A DNA stretch of 64,000 nt from Zanthoxylum bungeanum (GCA_019454045.1 SKCR01049657.1:62001-126000), one strand, 5' to 3'; shown: positions 11,701 through 22,415, counted from the first letter of the stretch. The notes: a model not told the origin generated them from the letters alone. Numbers and translations are program-made.

Positions 11701-12262
11701 GATCTAACCCTTAGTTCTGACAAAGAAATTAAGAAGTCTACTACGACAAGCTTAATGGATTAAGCACTTAAGTTATCATTACATGATCTTCCAAAGATCA
11801 TGCTCTACTATTTGCTTAACTCCGGGCTTTAGGCTTAATATGTTATTTTATCAAATAAAGTAACTTATTATTTTTCCAAGACCATCCTGAAATATTTCCC
11901 AATTTGAAAATTAAACCATATAAACACATTTTCCCTAGGATTATGTTTTAAATGTCAATCTTTCATTTATTTCTTGATTCTAATAGTCCAAATATTTAAT
12001 CAACGATTTATGTACTATTTATTATAATGATTACAATATTCCAACTATTTAATCAACTATAATTTAATAGATTAAAATCAATTATATTGATTACTATAAT
12101 CAAATTATAAAATCAACTATAAATGAATAGTTTGAATATAGTCCAACTATTTATTAAAAACAACATTTAAATATTAGTCCAACTAACATTTAATTTATAT
12201 GACGAATGATATTTGAATGAGCGCGTATGGCAAGTAATTAAACGAATATTGCAAATTCAATT
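11701..12262. other. AT-rich gag/leader segment of E3, no gene
   Basis: Strongly AT-rich, with a repeated TAGTCCAACTATTTAATCAA-like phrase at about 11985-12185. The same phrase recurs at the corresponding place in E9 (about 34515-34745) and, inverted, in E7 (about 48170-48385). It probably represents decayed 5' gag sequence that has become simple-repeat-like. No open frame. Confidence 0.5.
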
Positions 12263-12267
12263 CTTAC

Positions 12268-12350
12268 CTCCCACTATTTTTCGGCGAGCCTCTAACCCTC
12301 TGTCGAGTACTCGGGAAACCGTGTTTCCTAGTGGGCTAGGATCCCGTTAA
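12268..12350. other. Conserved non-coding block of the copia leader/gag-start (E3 copy)
   Basis: An 80-bp block beginning CTCCCACTATTTTTCGGCGA contains the palindrome CGAGTACTCG and the hairpin GGAAAC-CGT-GTTTCC. It is nearly unchanged in E9 (34848-34926), E12 (about 59730-59812) and, on the opposite strand, E7 (about 48000-48085), although the sequence around it has diverged greatly. A packaging, dimerisation or splice-related signal is possible but not shown. Confidence 0.6.
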
Positions 12351-12560
12351 ATATCACACAATCTTGACTTTGGCCAAAAAATTGTATGATAATTAACTAG
12401 GTAGATCTCTAAGATCGATTGGATCCAATCCAATTCCTAAATCCGGTAGGGGGACATCCAAGTCCGAAACATATATCTTATATATGCCAATACATCCAAT
12501 GTATTACCTAACCTTTTTCCTCTGAATCAACTAAGCCTTGGCTTTGGCACAACAAACTTA

Positions 12561-12764
12561 GTGATCCCAGTTAAGCGCGACCCATTGACCATGGAAAGCT
12601 TCGTAATCAATGTCGATGGACAAGAAGTGGTCTTGACTTTGGCCAACAAACCACAACTTGGACAAGACACCAATATGGAACAAAGCCTTCATGATTCAAA
12701 CACATCCTCGACGGACAAAGGCCTTGACTTTGGCCAACAAGCCAATGCCAGTCTAGGATCTTGA
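12561..12764 (+). other. Conserved small ORF antisense to copia E3 (67 codons)
   Basis: ATG to stop on the strand opposite to the element. The product begins MIPVKRDPLTMESFVINVDG and contains DGQEVVLTLANKPQLGQ and DKGLDFGQQ. E9 has the same ORF intact at 35136-35339 with few changes; E7 has a recognisable version (47657-47902, minus); E12 has lost the frame through a 1-nt deletion near 60055. I recognise no family. Part of the length comes from the repeated DNA phrase CTTGACTTTGGCCAACAA (12632 and 12723). It may be chance openness in a conserved leader. Confidence 0.3.
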
Positions 12765-14305
12765 GTAAGAATCACTCAATGGAAGGAAAAACGCTAAATA
12801 TTGTTTGAGGGTTTTTCGCGTGTAAATTGGCAACCAATTTATTATCTTTGTTAAGGTCTCATCATCATACACCCTTAAACATGCATTCTAAACACATAAT
12901 AAATCGCGTATAAATAAATAATAATGATATACGAATGAATATTTTACACATTGATCATAGATCAAATCTCTCACTTTCTCTCTCCTGCTAGCACATGTAT
13001 TACTTCTACCCGTTACACTACACTTCTAAAGAAACCTCATTTACATTGAGGGGAATAGGTGATAAGAGAATACAAAGAATAAGGTGGTAATAAGGCTGGA
13101 CACGCAGGTCCAATTAATAAATAAAATTTATTACAACAATTTCTAAAATTGTCCCACCCATCTAATATCCATCCCATATACATTATTCATGCATCGCAAC
13201 CATGTATTCACACAAGCATGTTATCAATCAATCTAATCAAATTAATTAATCTGATAATTAGTGACCATCCAATGTTCAAACAACGATTTGATTTTGCGCA
13301 AGTCAAACTCATTTTGCGAATAAGTACTCAAAGTACATATTCTCGAATTAAATTAAACTACATAATTAAATCCAATTCAATATGTATTTAATTCTAATTC
13401 ACTTATTTAATTCCAAATTAAACATTACACTTTAATAATAAACCTTTTACGACTTAAATTTCAAATTTAATCGTTACGGGTCTCAAAGCCCGATTAACGT
13501 CCAACGTCAATTCAATTAAAGTCCAATGGGCTTTTAATTAATTTCTTAAGGCGTGGACTTTTGGTCAACTCGGGTCAAACTGAATAACCAAAATCCAATC
13601 CGGGAATTACCCCATAAGCCCAAAAATCAATTTAGGCCCATTAGGCCTAATTAAACTTTAAAGGTCCATTAGTCGCATTTGGGCTTTATGGAGGCGGTTT
13701 TGGGCCCAATTGGATCCAATCCATTTGGCCTAAACCTAGCTTAGTACAACCAAGCCCAATAAGCCCAATTACAACATAACAAGCCCAAATCCAATTTTAA
13801 GGCCCAACATAATTAAATTACAAAAATTCCAAATTCCCAATTTAATTACATAAAGTGTATTACACAATTAATCACCCAAATTAACATTTCTAAAACATTA
13901 ATTTACACAATCAATCATGCTCAATTACTACAAAACATATCCAACATATTTCCTAAAAAATAAAACCCAAACATGCTATATCATTCTCGGCAATCATAGG
14001 GAATTTTAAATCGATTTCGATTTCAATCCAATTGAATCCACAATCAATATTAAATCAACATTCCCAATTGATTTAAGTCATCCAATGATCAAAATCAAAA
14101 AATTCCAAGACTAAATAGGGCATAAGGCATTCGGCCAACACAAAATTTGGGGAAAAAATGATCCAATCATAATTTCTTCAAATTGATCTAATCAATCCTT
14201 AATTAAAACACATTTAAACATATTCATTCATCCAATTTCATAAATCATGCTCAAACACAATTTTACCCAAATTTTAAGCCCTAATCAATTTCATGCTTTA
14301 ACCTT
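12765..14305 (-). other. E3 untranslated leader with dense TGGGCY motifs
   Basis: This is the region between gag and the primer site. No coding frame. Between about 13490 and 13810 it carries more than ten copies of TGGGC(C/T) or its complement (AGCCCA, GGCCCA), interleaved with AATTAA-rich stretches. The same arrangement is seen in E7 (28290-28580), E9 (about 36050-36365), E8/E10 (40230-40640) and E12 (about 60950-61265). The right half, 13850-14300, is AT-rich with repeated AATCCAATT. Confidence 0.6.
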
Positions 14306-14317
14306 GCTCTGATACCA
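14306..14317 (-). other. E3 primer binding site (initiator tRNA-Met)
   Basis: Reads TGGTATCAGAGC on the minus strand, one base inside the LTR end. This is the standard plant copia primer site complementary to the 3' end of initiator tRNA-Met, and it fixes the element's orientation. Confidence 0.9.
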
Positions 14318-15645
14318 TTGTTGGTTTTATCTAAGGTCCCAAGATCATAAAACAAGCATGAAATATGTGCGAATACAAATCAATGAAGTTGCGGAATACT
14401 TACATCGAGCGGTTGAGCGACACGGTAAGCAACAAAATCTGATTTTCTGCTCCATGGACTGCTCGGCAGTGACTGTCACAGCTCACTGGTTTTCGCCCAT
14501 TTGTCTCCAAGTTTTGAGCTCCAAGCTTCGTCGAACGATTCCCGGCTCATGGGTGGACTTCCATATCACCTTTGCATGTCTCTCGGAGTGCTAGCTCTCT
14601 TGATTTTTGCCACAAAAACCAAGCACTCTTGCTTCCCATCTCACGGTTTTTGCAAAACAGAAACCAGAAATTTTAGCCCCTTGGGCGTATGAAGAAGAGA
14701 GAGATGAAGTGAGAGAGAGATGAGTTTGGTTGATGGCTAAAGTGTATCTAATACACTTTTGTGAATTTGAAATTCATTTCATGTGAATTTGGCTTTCAAA
14801 AAGTCAAGCAATTAAAGCCCATCAACCTCCATCAACTCACATCACTCATGAATAGTGACTTGCGTCAATCACTCAAAGTGAAAGACATGCATCACTTGAT
14901 TGACGAATGATGTGATGCTAGTTGCGACTAGCGATTTGACGCTTGATTTGACTTGCGTGCCGCATTCGAATTCGAAATGCGAATGTGCTCGCAAACAATC
15001 TCGGGCTCGGGTTCGCTAATTCCAAATTAACGAATTTTCCGTTGCGACGTAATTAAATCTAATTTAATTAAATAATCATGCCTAGCATAATTACTATTCA
15101 TGTCGCTAACGAATTAATTCTAAATTAATTCGTTCGCCCGAATTAAAATCTAATTTTAATTCCGCGTCGAAATCTAATTTCGTTTAATATATCAAATATA
15201 TCAATTTATCGATTAATTCCAAATTAACCGTTATCTCTCTTTTAATGATATTTTATCCCAGATAAAATATCTCCGCAATTAATCCCAGATTAATTTTCTC
15301 TCTCTTCTAATTAATCCCAGATTAAATTAGAGTGCGAGTCATACATCATCGGTGAATCTTTGGGAAGCGACCCATGAGATCCCCGGATATATTGGCAGTA
15401 AATTCAGTCATCGGACTATCCGAACACGTAAGTACTTGATGAGTGGTAAATCTATCACTATTTCCCACTCATTTAACCTAATATTTTATATAGTTTCTTG
15501 AGTTTTGTGAATATTTTGATGTGTTTTGTGTTATTTTGTAGATAAATAAAGTTTCAGGACATTCTGGAGGTGTTTTGGGCCAAAAACAGTGTGAAAATTG
15601 GACGAAAAGGGCATTTTTGTAATTTCCCGCGTCGCGACGCCTAAC

Positions 15646-16160
15646 GTGCACCGAACAGTGCTAACGTGCGCCGGGTCCACAAATCAGAATCTGAAAAAAG
15701 TTTGACTTTGCTAACGTGCGCCGTGCCACGTGTCACCATCACAACCGATCTGCTAACATGCGCGTGCCACGTCAGCATCATCCTACGGTGCCGACAGTCA
15801 TCATCGCCACGTGTGCCACGTGGCATCCTACGTGTCTCCATGTCATCAGCCACGTCAGCAAGTCAACAAGTCAACATTGCCACGTGTCGTGCCACATTAT
15901 CATCATCCAATCAGGAAGTGCCACGTGTCGCAATCCTACGGTGTCGACAGTCTCTTTCCCACATATCGCCACGTCACCGCCACGTCAGCATCAATCATTG
16001 AGTATCTAATCCTTATCTGACACGTGGCGGATAAGAATCTCATCGACCAATCAGAAGCCGCCACGTGTCACAATAATTGAAGCCCAACCACTCTGTCACG
16101 TGTCACCTTATCAGCTTATCCAGAATCTTCAAGCCGGTGAACCAGAGCATGCCACGTCGA
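15646..16160. promoter_or_regulatory. Cluster of ACGT-core (G-box/C-box type) motifs in E6 left LTR
   Basis: About 17 ACGT cores in 515 bp, mostly CCACGTGTC or CCACGTCA(G/C), immediately upstream of the TATA box. CACGTG and CCACGTCA are classic binding sites of plant bZIP and bHLH regulators (ABA, light and ER-stress responses). The cluster is kept in the right LTR. Its regulatory role is inferred from motif content only. Confidence 0.7.
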
Positions 16161-16222
16161 CAAAAGCCAGCGTAGCGACGCCAGAGGCCTTGGCGTAGCG
16201 ATGCTGGAAGCCTACCGAGGCC

Positions 16223-16228
16223 TATAAA
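16223..16228 (+). promoter_or_regulatory. TATA box of E6 left LTR
   Basis: TATAAA in the context GGCCTATAAATTGAG, directly after the ACGT cluster and about 35 bp before a CT-rich stretch typical of plant transcription starts. The same site is at 21948 in the right LTR. Confidence 0.75.
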
Positions 16229-16523
16229 TTGAGCTCGAGATTTCAGAATTCATTGTACCACTCTCTCTCTTATATTCTATCTAAAGAGAGAATTTATCTC
16301 TCTACTTTCTTTTAATTTTTAGTTTTTTAGTTTTGTAATTAATTTTAATTACGTTTTGTAATAATAGTAATTTAATTTTTTACTTTTTACTTTTTACAGT
16401 TTTACTATTTACCATGAGGAGGTAACTTCCCCACTAGGGTGAAAGGTAATTCTTTTACTGTTACTATTTAGATTAATCTCCCTTAAAAATAATATATTCA
16501 CTATTTAAAATATTGACTTAAAA

Positions 16524-16695
16524 AGGATACCGCTAGAGATTGGTCGGTTGGTAATTCATTTTAATCTGGTTTAAACCTGACTAATAAAGGATACCGCCAG
16601 ATTGGTCGGTTGGTAATTTAATTTGGTTCCGCCTTTATGGCTGGTTGGACTTAATTTGACTTAATCAGGTTACCGCCTTTATGGCTAGTTGGAAA
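16524..16695. repeat. Short tandem repeats GGNTACCGCC...GGTTGG in E6 left LTR
   Basis: Four related units: two of the form GGATACCGC(C/T)AGA...TTGGTCGGTTGG, then two of the form GGTT(C/A)CCGCCTTTATGGC with GGTTGG or AGTTGG after it. Present again in the right LTR at 22246-22415. Confidence 0.75.
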
Positions 16696-17598
16696 AAGAA
16701 TCACAAGTTTATGTATTATTTTATGGGAGATATCTAAATTAGTAGTAGTAAAAGTAATTCCTTTTACCTTAGCATTTTATTTTATTGTAATTTACTTTTC
16801 AGTATTTAATTTACCGCATTTTTATTTTATGTCTTTTATTTTCAAGTTTTTACTAGCCCTAGTTATGTGTTGTAATTAAATTAGTTATCTGGGGTTGTGA
16901 TGACTTTTAATATCACCGTTTTATAAGGGGTTAGATTATAGTTTGGGTATTATAAAGATTTATTTATTGAGTTTTAATCTTAATGCTTTTTCATTAACTG
17001 CCATTAATAAAATTGATCTGGTAAATCTAAAATGAACTAGACATAGGGATTTTAGGTTACAGCCTTAGATTCAATAGCCCACGATCTTCCTTGAGGATAA
17101 ATAACCCTTTAATAGATTTCCTTACAGGATAGGAATATACCTGTCGGGCGGGGGTAGCCATAATTGGAACTTAAACTTAATGAATCCAGATAATTTGGTT
17201 GACATAGACATATGGTTCAATTGGGTTAAACTGGGTATTTGTGTCTGACCATCGACATAGGCTTTTACATAATTTAGTGTTCCAGGTTAATAAATCGATA
17301 TTTTATCCAACTATAAGATAACCACTTCATCTTTAAAATGATATTGGAATAAATCACAACCCTAGATAGTTTTTAATATTGAATTTTCTTAAAACCTATT
17401 TTCGACAATTTTATTTACTTGTTTTTTAAATTTAGAATCGTCACCATTTCAAATCAATCAAACAACCTGTTAGATACTAGTAATCATTTGACTTCATAAA
17501 ATTAATAAATTAGATATTAAGTCCTCGTGGGATCGATATTTTTATACTACTTGAACGATACGTACGCTTGCGTTATACGTGTGTGTTTACGCCGGTCA

Positions 17599-17823
17599 GT
17601 ACCAAGTACTACGTTTTACCGATTTACAAGACAAGGTTGGCTTCTAGCAAAACGCCATGCCTACCCAATTCTCTTGAAATATCCTTACAGGAATAAAAGA
17701 TCTATATCAGGCGTAATATACATAGTATTACGTATGTCGATCCAGTATCGAATGATCACGTGCTAGGCTTGGGGCTGGAATTGTGTCTGCCCCGTACGAA
17801 GCACATGTCGGATGTCTGGTAAC
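17599..17823 (-). repeat. 225-bp copia LTR segment duplicated inside E6
   Basis: A piece of the E3 copia LTR, starting exactly at the insertion site (GTACCAAGTACTACG) and ending at CTGGTAAC, where gag sequence begins. It is a copy of 23318-23542, the true flank to the right of E6, with only about five differences by eye. A transposon should not contain its own target flank between LTR and gag. Confidence 0.92.
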
Positions 17824-19680
17824 CGAGAAGCGGAAGAAGCAATGAGACTGAGAGTTTTTCAATATTCCTTAAAGGACATAGCTATAGCTTGGCTACATTC
17901 ACTACCAGCAGGTTCTATCACAACTTGGAACACTTTAGCCACCAAATTTCTTGCAAAGTACTTTCCACCAGCTAGAACCAGAAAGCTGAGGAATGACATC
18001 ACATCCTTTGTACAGCAAGATTCAGAATCCCTCTGCGAAGCTTGGGAAAGGTACAAAGATTTACTCCGGAAATGTCCTCACCATGAGATTCCAAAATGGC
18101 TTCAAGTCGAAACATTCTATAATGGGCTTTCTGGAATAATGAGAACCACAATCGATGCTGCTGCTGGAGGAGCCTTGTTGGCAAAAGGAGAAGATCAAGC
18201 CTGGGACCTAATCGAAGAAATGGCCAACAACAATTCCTTGTGGCCAACAGAAAGGAGCATGATCTAAAGAATTGCTGGAATTTATGAAAGTGGAGCCAAT
18301 ACAGCAGTCAACGCCAAGCTAGATCAGATATGCAAATTTATGGAGACTCTTACCACTGGATCCATAAGTTCACCATATGGAGGAGCACCAGAGTCGAACC
18401 AACTTGAAGAAACGGTGAATTTTGTCAACAATTTCAACAGACAGGGGAACAATCCATATTCCAACACCTACAACCCAGAGTGGAGGAATCATCCCAATTT
18501 TTCATGGAGCAACAATTCAGGCCAACAGCAGAACTATCCACCACCTAAATTCCAGCAACAGAACAAAAGCCAGGAGCAAGCAAATGAACCAGGAATAACA
18601 GAAGTGTTGACCCACTTGAAAAAGATAGAAGCAAAACACGACTCTCAAGCAGCAAGATATGATGCTATGTTTCAATCCCAAGCAGCATTAATTCAAAGTC
18701 AATATGCTTCTATTAAAGCACTGGAGAATCAAATGGGACAATTGGCAAATGCTCAGAGTTACAGACCGCCAGGTACCCTTCCTAGCAACACAGAGCCAAA
18801 TCCAAGAAACATGGGGAAAGAGCAATGTCATGCCATCATGTTAAAAAGTGGTACTGAAATCAACAAAGATGTTGGAGCCAAAACAACTGCTGAGGAAGTT
18901 CCAAAAGAAACAAAGCAACAGATGAAGGAAAAAAAAGCAAAGGAAAAAGAACAGATCATTCCACCTCCACCTTTTCCTCAACGTCTTCAGAAGAACAAAT
19001 TGGACAAGCAATTTTCCCGGTTCCTGGAGATCTTCAAAAAGCTGCATATCAACATTCCATTTGCAGAAGAGTTGGAACAAATGACCACCTATGCCAAATT
19101 CATGTAAGATATTCTTTCACGAAAACGGAGATTGGGAGATTACGAGACAGTAGCATTAAAAGAAGAATGCAGTGCCATCATTCAGAGGAAACTTCCCCCG
19201 AAGTTGAAAGATCCTGGCAGTTTCACTGTTCCTTGCATCATAAGAGAACATAACTTTAGTAAGGCTTTGTGTGATTTAGGTGCGAGCGTTAACTTGATGC
19301 CTTTTTCTATTTTTAGGAATTTACAGATTGGAGAAACAATGCCAACTTCAGTCTCACTGCAACTTGCTGATAGAACGCTCGTATTTCCGAGAGGCGTAGT
19401 TGAAGATGTGCTGGTCAAGGTTGACAAATTCATTTTCCCAGCAGATTTTATTGTCCTCGATATGGAGGAAGACGCAGACGTGCCAATCATCCTCGGGAGA
19501 CCATTCTTGGCTACAGGTCGAACCATTATTGATGTACAAAAAGGAGAACTAACCATGAGGGTACATGACCAAGAAGTAACATTCAGATCCAGCTTAACGT
19601 TCGAGAAGTCAAGTCCGGCTGACGACTTAAACTTAGCGCTAGCAGGGAGGCAACCCATGCAATTTGTGTATATATTGTGA
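17824..19680 (+). pseudogene. E6 gag-protease polyprotein, N-terminus missing, two stops
   Basis: One frame runs through the whole stretch, interrupted by TAA at 18265-18267 and TAA at 19105-19107. Gag (about 17824-18960) includes a retrotransposon-gag capsid segment with WLHSLPAGSI, the signature EAWERYKDLLRKCPHH and the phrase NNPYSNTYNPEWRNHP. A lysine/glutamate-rich linker at about 18850-18960 follows. Protease (about 19130-19620) has the active-site motif LCDLGASVNLMP and the flap-side motif IILGRPFLA. No CCHC knuckle is visible, as is usual in Athila gag. The apparent MSGN start at 17812 is copia LTR sequence, so the true gag start is lost. The frame ends after FVYIL at 19680 with no RT. 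It would act in particle assembly if intact; here it is a double-nonsense remnant. Confidence 0.88.
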
Positions 19681-21149
19681 TTTGGTGTGTTTTATTTTTG
19701 TGTTTTTAATTTTTGCAGGTTTAGTAATTTCAAGATGGAAGATGCTCTCGCAAATCTTCACAATCAACTAATATGAACCATGAGTTGACCCTATCCTTTC
19801 AAAGATAAATTGGTCCAAGGATGATCGTGGTAAGAGGCGTCGGATTAATCTGGATCTTAACCTTTAATTTCCTGTAGATTTCAGCTAACCAGATATGACC
19901 TTCTTAACTCTCCTTTTACTGTTTAAGACATTGGGGACAATGTCTAATTTAGGTTTGGGGGAGGGAATTAGTTGATTAGTACCTTGTTTTTAGTTGTGTG
20001 TTGTTTTTATTTTTAGTCCTAAATTTTTCGAAAAGTACAAAAAAAAAATTGAAAAATTTTCAAAAAATTACAAAAATATTTTGTGTTTTTGTGTTTTTAT
20101 TTTAACTAAAAGGGTGAAATTGGTAAGAGATATCTGAGTAAGGAGTTTCCACTCCTGAGACGTATCTCAAACCTATTATGAAACAAGTTATTTTTGTTTA
20201 TTTCATTTTGAATTATTTAATTTGTGAATCTCCTTAAAACGGACTAAAATGAATCTTCATATGTTCAGTTAGCAGATATTATCAACATATATAAGTAACA
20301 TACGGACATGAGCTAAAATTGAAAAGTTTGTAATATTCAGTGCTCTAGTTTAATTGGAGGAAACATCTCAAAAAGCAATGGAGTAAAAATAAAAATAAAA
20401 ATCTGAGATCTGAGTTATTAAGTCTGTAAGGGTGTTTTAACACCTAGTGCCCTAAAGCCAACTGGTTTGGGAGTCACTGGCCCAAAGCTCGTTACATGGA
20501 TCAAAGATGCTGCAAAAATATATATATCTGAAGTCTGAGTAATTAAGTCCGTAGGGGTGTCTTAACACCTGGTGCCCTAAAGCCAACTGGTTTGGGAGCC
20601 ACCGACCCAACACTCGTTACATAGATGGAAGATATTGTATATAAATAAAAAAAAATCAGAAAAATGAAAAAAGAAAATTATTCCATTGCTACAAAAAGAT
20701 GTGAAATCTGATAGAACTTTAGGACAAAAATATTACTCTCCTATCAATTGCACTTATGACTGTTGCGGGCAAAAATAAGTTGTTTAATATTTTGTTGGCT
20801 ATATATATGAAGAATGGTAAATATAATCGGAGAATTTACTTATTCAGTAATTTAGAATAAAACAAAACAACTAGTAACTTGGAGTAGAAGTTTCACCTGA
20901 TTAGTCACTAACATCTTTATTCTCTTTTCGCTTGTCTTTTTGCTTTTGTGTGCATTAGTTTTATTACTTGTTTACTGTTTATGGGTATCATTGCTGTAAA
21001 CCCTCACGAGACTACAACTCGTCCACTAGGGACACCTAGGGGTTTAAAGGCTTGTTGCATACGCTAAATGAAACCGTGATCCCTACGAAAGTGCCTTAGT
21101 TAATTTATTTATGTTATTTTATGTTTTGCTCGAGGACTAGCAAAATGTT
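19681..21149 (+). other. E6 3' non-coding region
   Basis: No coding frame. It begins directly after protease, where RT should be. ACATTGGGGACAATGT followed by TTTAGGTTTGGGGGA at about 19930-19965 is the post-pol block seen in Athila elements, suggesting an internal deletion that removed pol but kept the 3' region. A tandem duplication lies at about 20404-20630. The stretch 20000-20100 is A/T homopolymer-rich. Confidence 0.65.
20404..20630. repeat. Tandem duplication in E6 3' region, two units of about 110 bp
   Basis: Each unit carries CTGAGT(T/A)ATTAAGTC(T/C)GTA, GGTGT(T/C)TTAACACCT, GTGCCCTAAAGCCAACTGG and CTCGTTACAT(G/A)GAT. Units start near 20408 and 20529. GGTGTTTTAACACC is itself palindromic. 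Confidence 0.85.
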
Positions 21150-21162
21150 AGGTTTGGGGGTG
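21150..21162 (+). other. E6 polypurine tract
   Basis: AGGTTTGGGGGTG directly abuts the right LTR start TGATGAG at 21163. Confidence 0.8.
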
Positions 21163-21356
21163 TGATGAGTGGTAAATCTATCACTATTTCCCACTCATTT
21201 AACCTAATATTTTGTATAGTTTCTTGAGTTTTGTGAATATTTTGATGTGTTTTGTGTTATTTTGTAGATAAATAAAGTTTCAGGACATTCTGGAGGTGAT
21301 TTGGGCCAAAACAGTGAAAATTGGACGAAAATGGCATTTTTGTAATCAGTGCGCCG

Positions 21357-21890
21357 AACAGTGCTAACGTGCGCCAGGTCCACAAATCATAATCTGAGAA
21401 AAGTTTGACTTTGCTAACGTGCGCCGTGCCACGTGTCACCATCACAGCCGATCTGCTAACATGCGCCGTGCCACGTGTCAGTATCCTACGGTGCCGACAG
21501 TCATCATCGCCACGTGTGCCACATGGCATCCTACGTGTCTCCATGTCATCATCCACGTCAGCAAGTCAACAAGTCAACATTGCCACGTGTCGTGCCACAT
21601 CATCATCATCCAATCAGGAAGTGCCATGTGTCGCAATCCTACGGTGCCGACAGTCTCATTCCCACGTGTCGCCACGTCACCGCCACGTCATCACCACGTC
21701 ACCGCCACGTCAGCATCAAACATTGAGTATCTAATCCTTATCTGACACGTGGCGGATAAGAATATCATCGACCAATCAGATGCCGCCACGTGTCACAATA
21801 ATTGAAGCCCAACCACTCTGCCACGTGTCACCTTATCAGCTTATCCAGAATCTTCAAACCGGTGAACCAGAGCATGCCACGTCGACAAAA
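21357..21890. promoter_or_regulatory. Cluster of ACGT-core motifs in E6 right LTR
   Basis: The counterpart of 15646-16160, with about 20 ACGT cores. It has an extra CCACGTCAYC unit near 21684-21706, so the motif number varies between two otherwise near-identical LTRs. Confidence 0.7.
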
Positions 21891-21947
21891 GCCAGTGTAG
21901 CGACGCCAGAGGCCTTGGCGTCGCGATGCTGGAAGCCTACCGAGGCC

Positions 21948-21953
21948 TATAAA
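21948..21953 (+). promoter_or_regulatory. TATA box of E6 right LTR
   Basis: TATAAA in GGCCTATAAATTGAG. In the 3' LTR this promoter would point outward into the E3 LTR. Confidence 0.7.
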
Positions 21954-22245
21954 TTGAGCTTGAGATTTCAGAATTCATTGTACCACACTCTCTCTTATAA
22001 TCTATCTAAAGTGAGAATTTCTCTCTCTACTTTCTTTTAATTTTTAGTTTTTTAGTTTTGTAATTAATTTTAATTACGTTTTGTAATAATAGTAATTTAA
22101 TTTTTACTTTTTACTTTTTACAATTTTACTATTTACCATGAGGAGTTAACTTCCCCAGCTAGGGTGAAAGGTAATTCTTTTACTGTACTATTTAGATTAA
22201 TCTCCCTTAAAAATAATATATTCACTATTTAAAATATTGACTTAA

Positions 22246-22415
22246 AAAGGATACCGCCAGATTAGTCGGTTGGTAATTCATTTTAATCTGGTTTAAACCT
22301 GACTAATAAAGGATACCGCCAGATTGGTCGGTTCGTAATTTAATTTTGGTTCCGCCTTTATGGCTGGTTGGACTTAATTTGACTTAATCAGGTTACCGCC
22401 TTTATGGCTAGTTGG
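22246..22415. repeat. Short tandem repeats in E6 right LTR
   Basis: Same four-unit GGNTACCGCC...GGTTGG block as 16524-16695. Confidence 0.75.

Larger units (their letters stand above)
15437..17598 (+). repeat. E6 left LTR
   Basis: 2,162 bp, TG...CA. Layout: short AT-rich start, ACGT-motif cluster 15646-16160, TATA box 16223, CT-rich downstream stretch (CTCTCTCTTATATTC, 16261 onward), T-rich tracts, a CCGCC repeat block 16524-16695 and an AT-rich end. It is nearly identical to the right LTR. Confidence 0.9.

Noticed and set aside
14306..14317. tRNA-Met gene at the tRNA-like 12-mers
   Set aside because: Only the 12-base primer-site complement is present, with no cloverleaf sequence beside it.
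15666..16009. Overlapping open frames rich in His, Ser, Arg and Thr in the E6 LTRs (also 21405-21745)
   Set aside because: All frames are open because the CCACGTGTC/CATC repeats lack stops. The frames simply translate the motif cluster.
19182..19658. 158-codon minus-strand frame opposite the E6 protease
   Set aside because: Shadow of the conserved protease frame; no independent motif.
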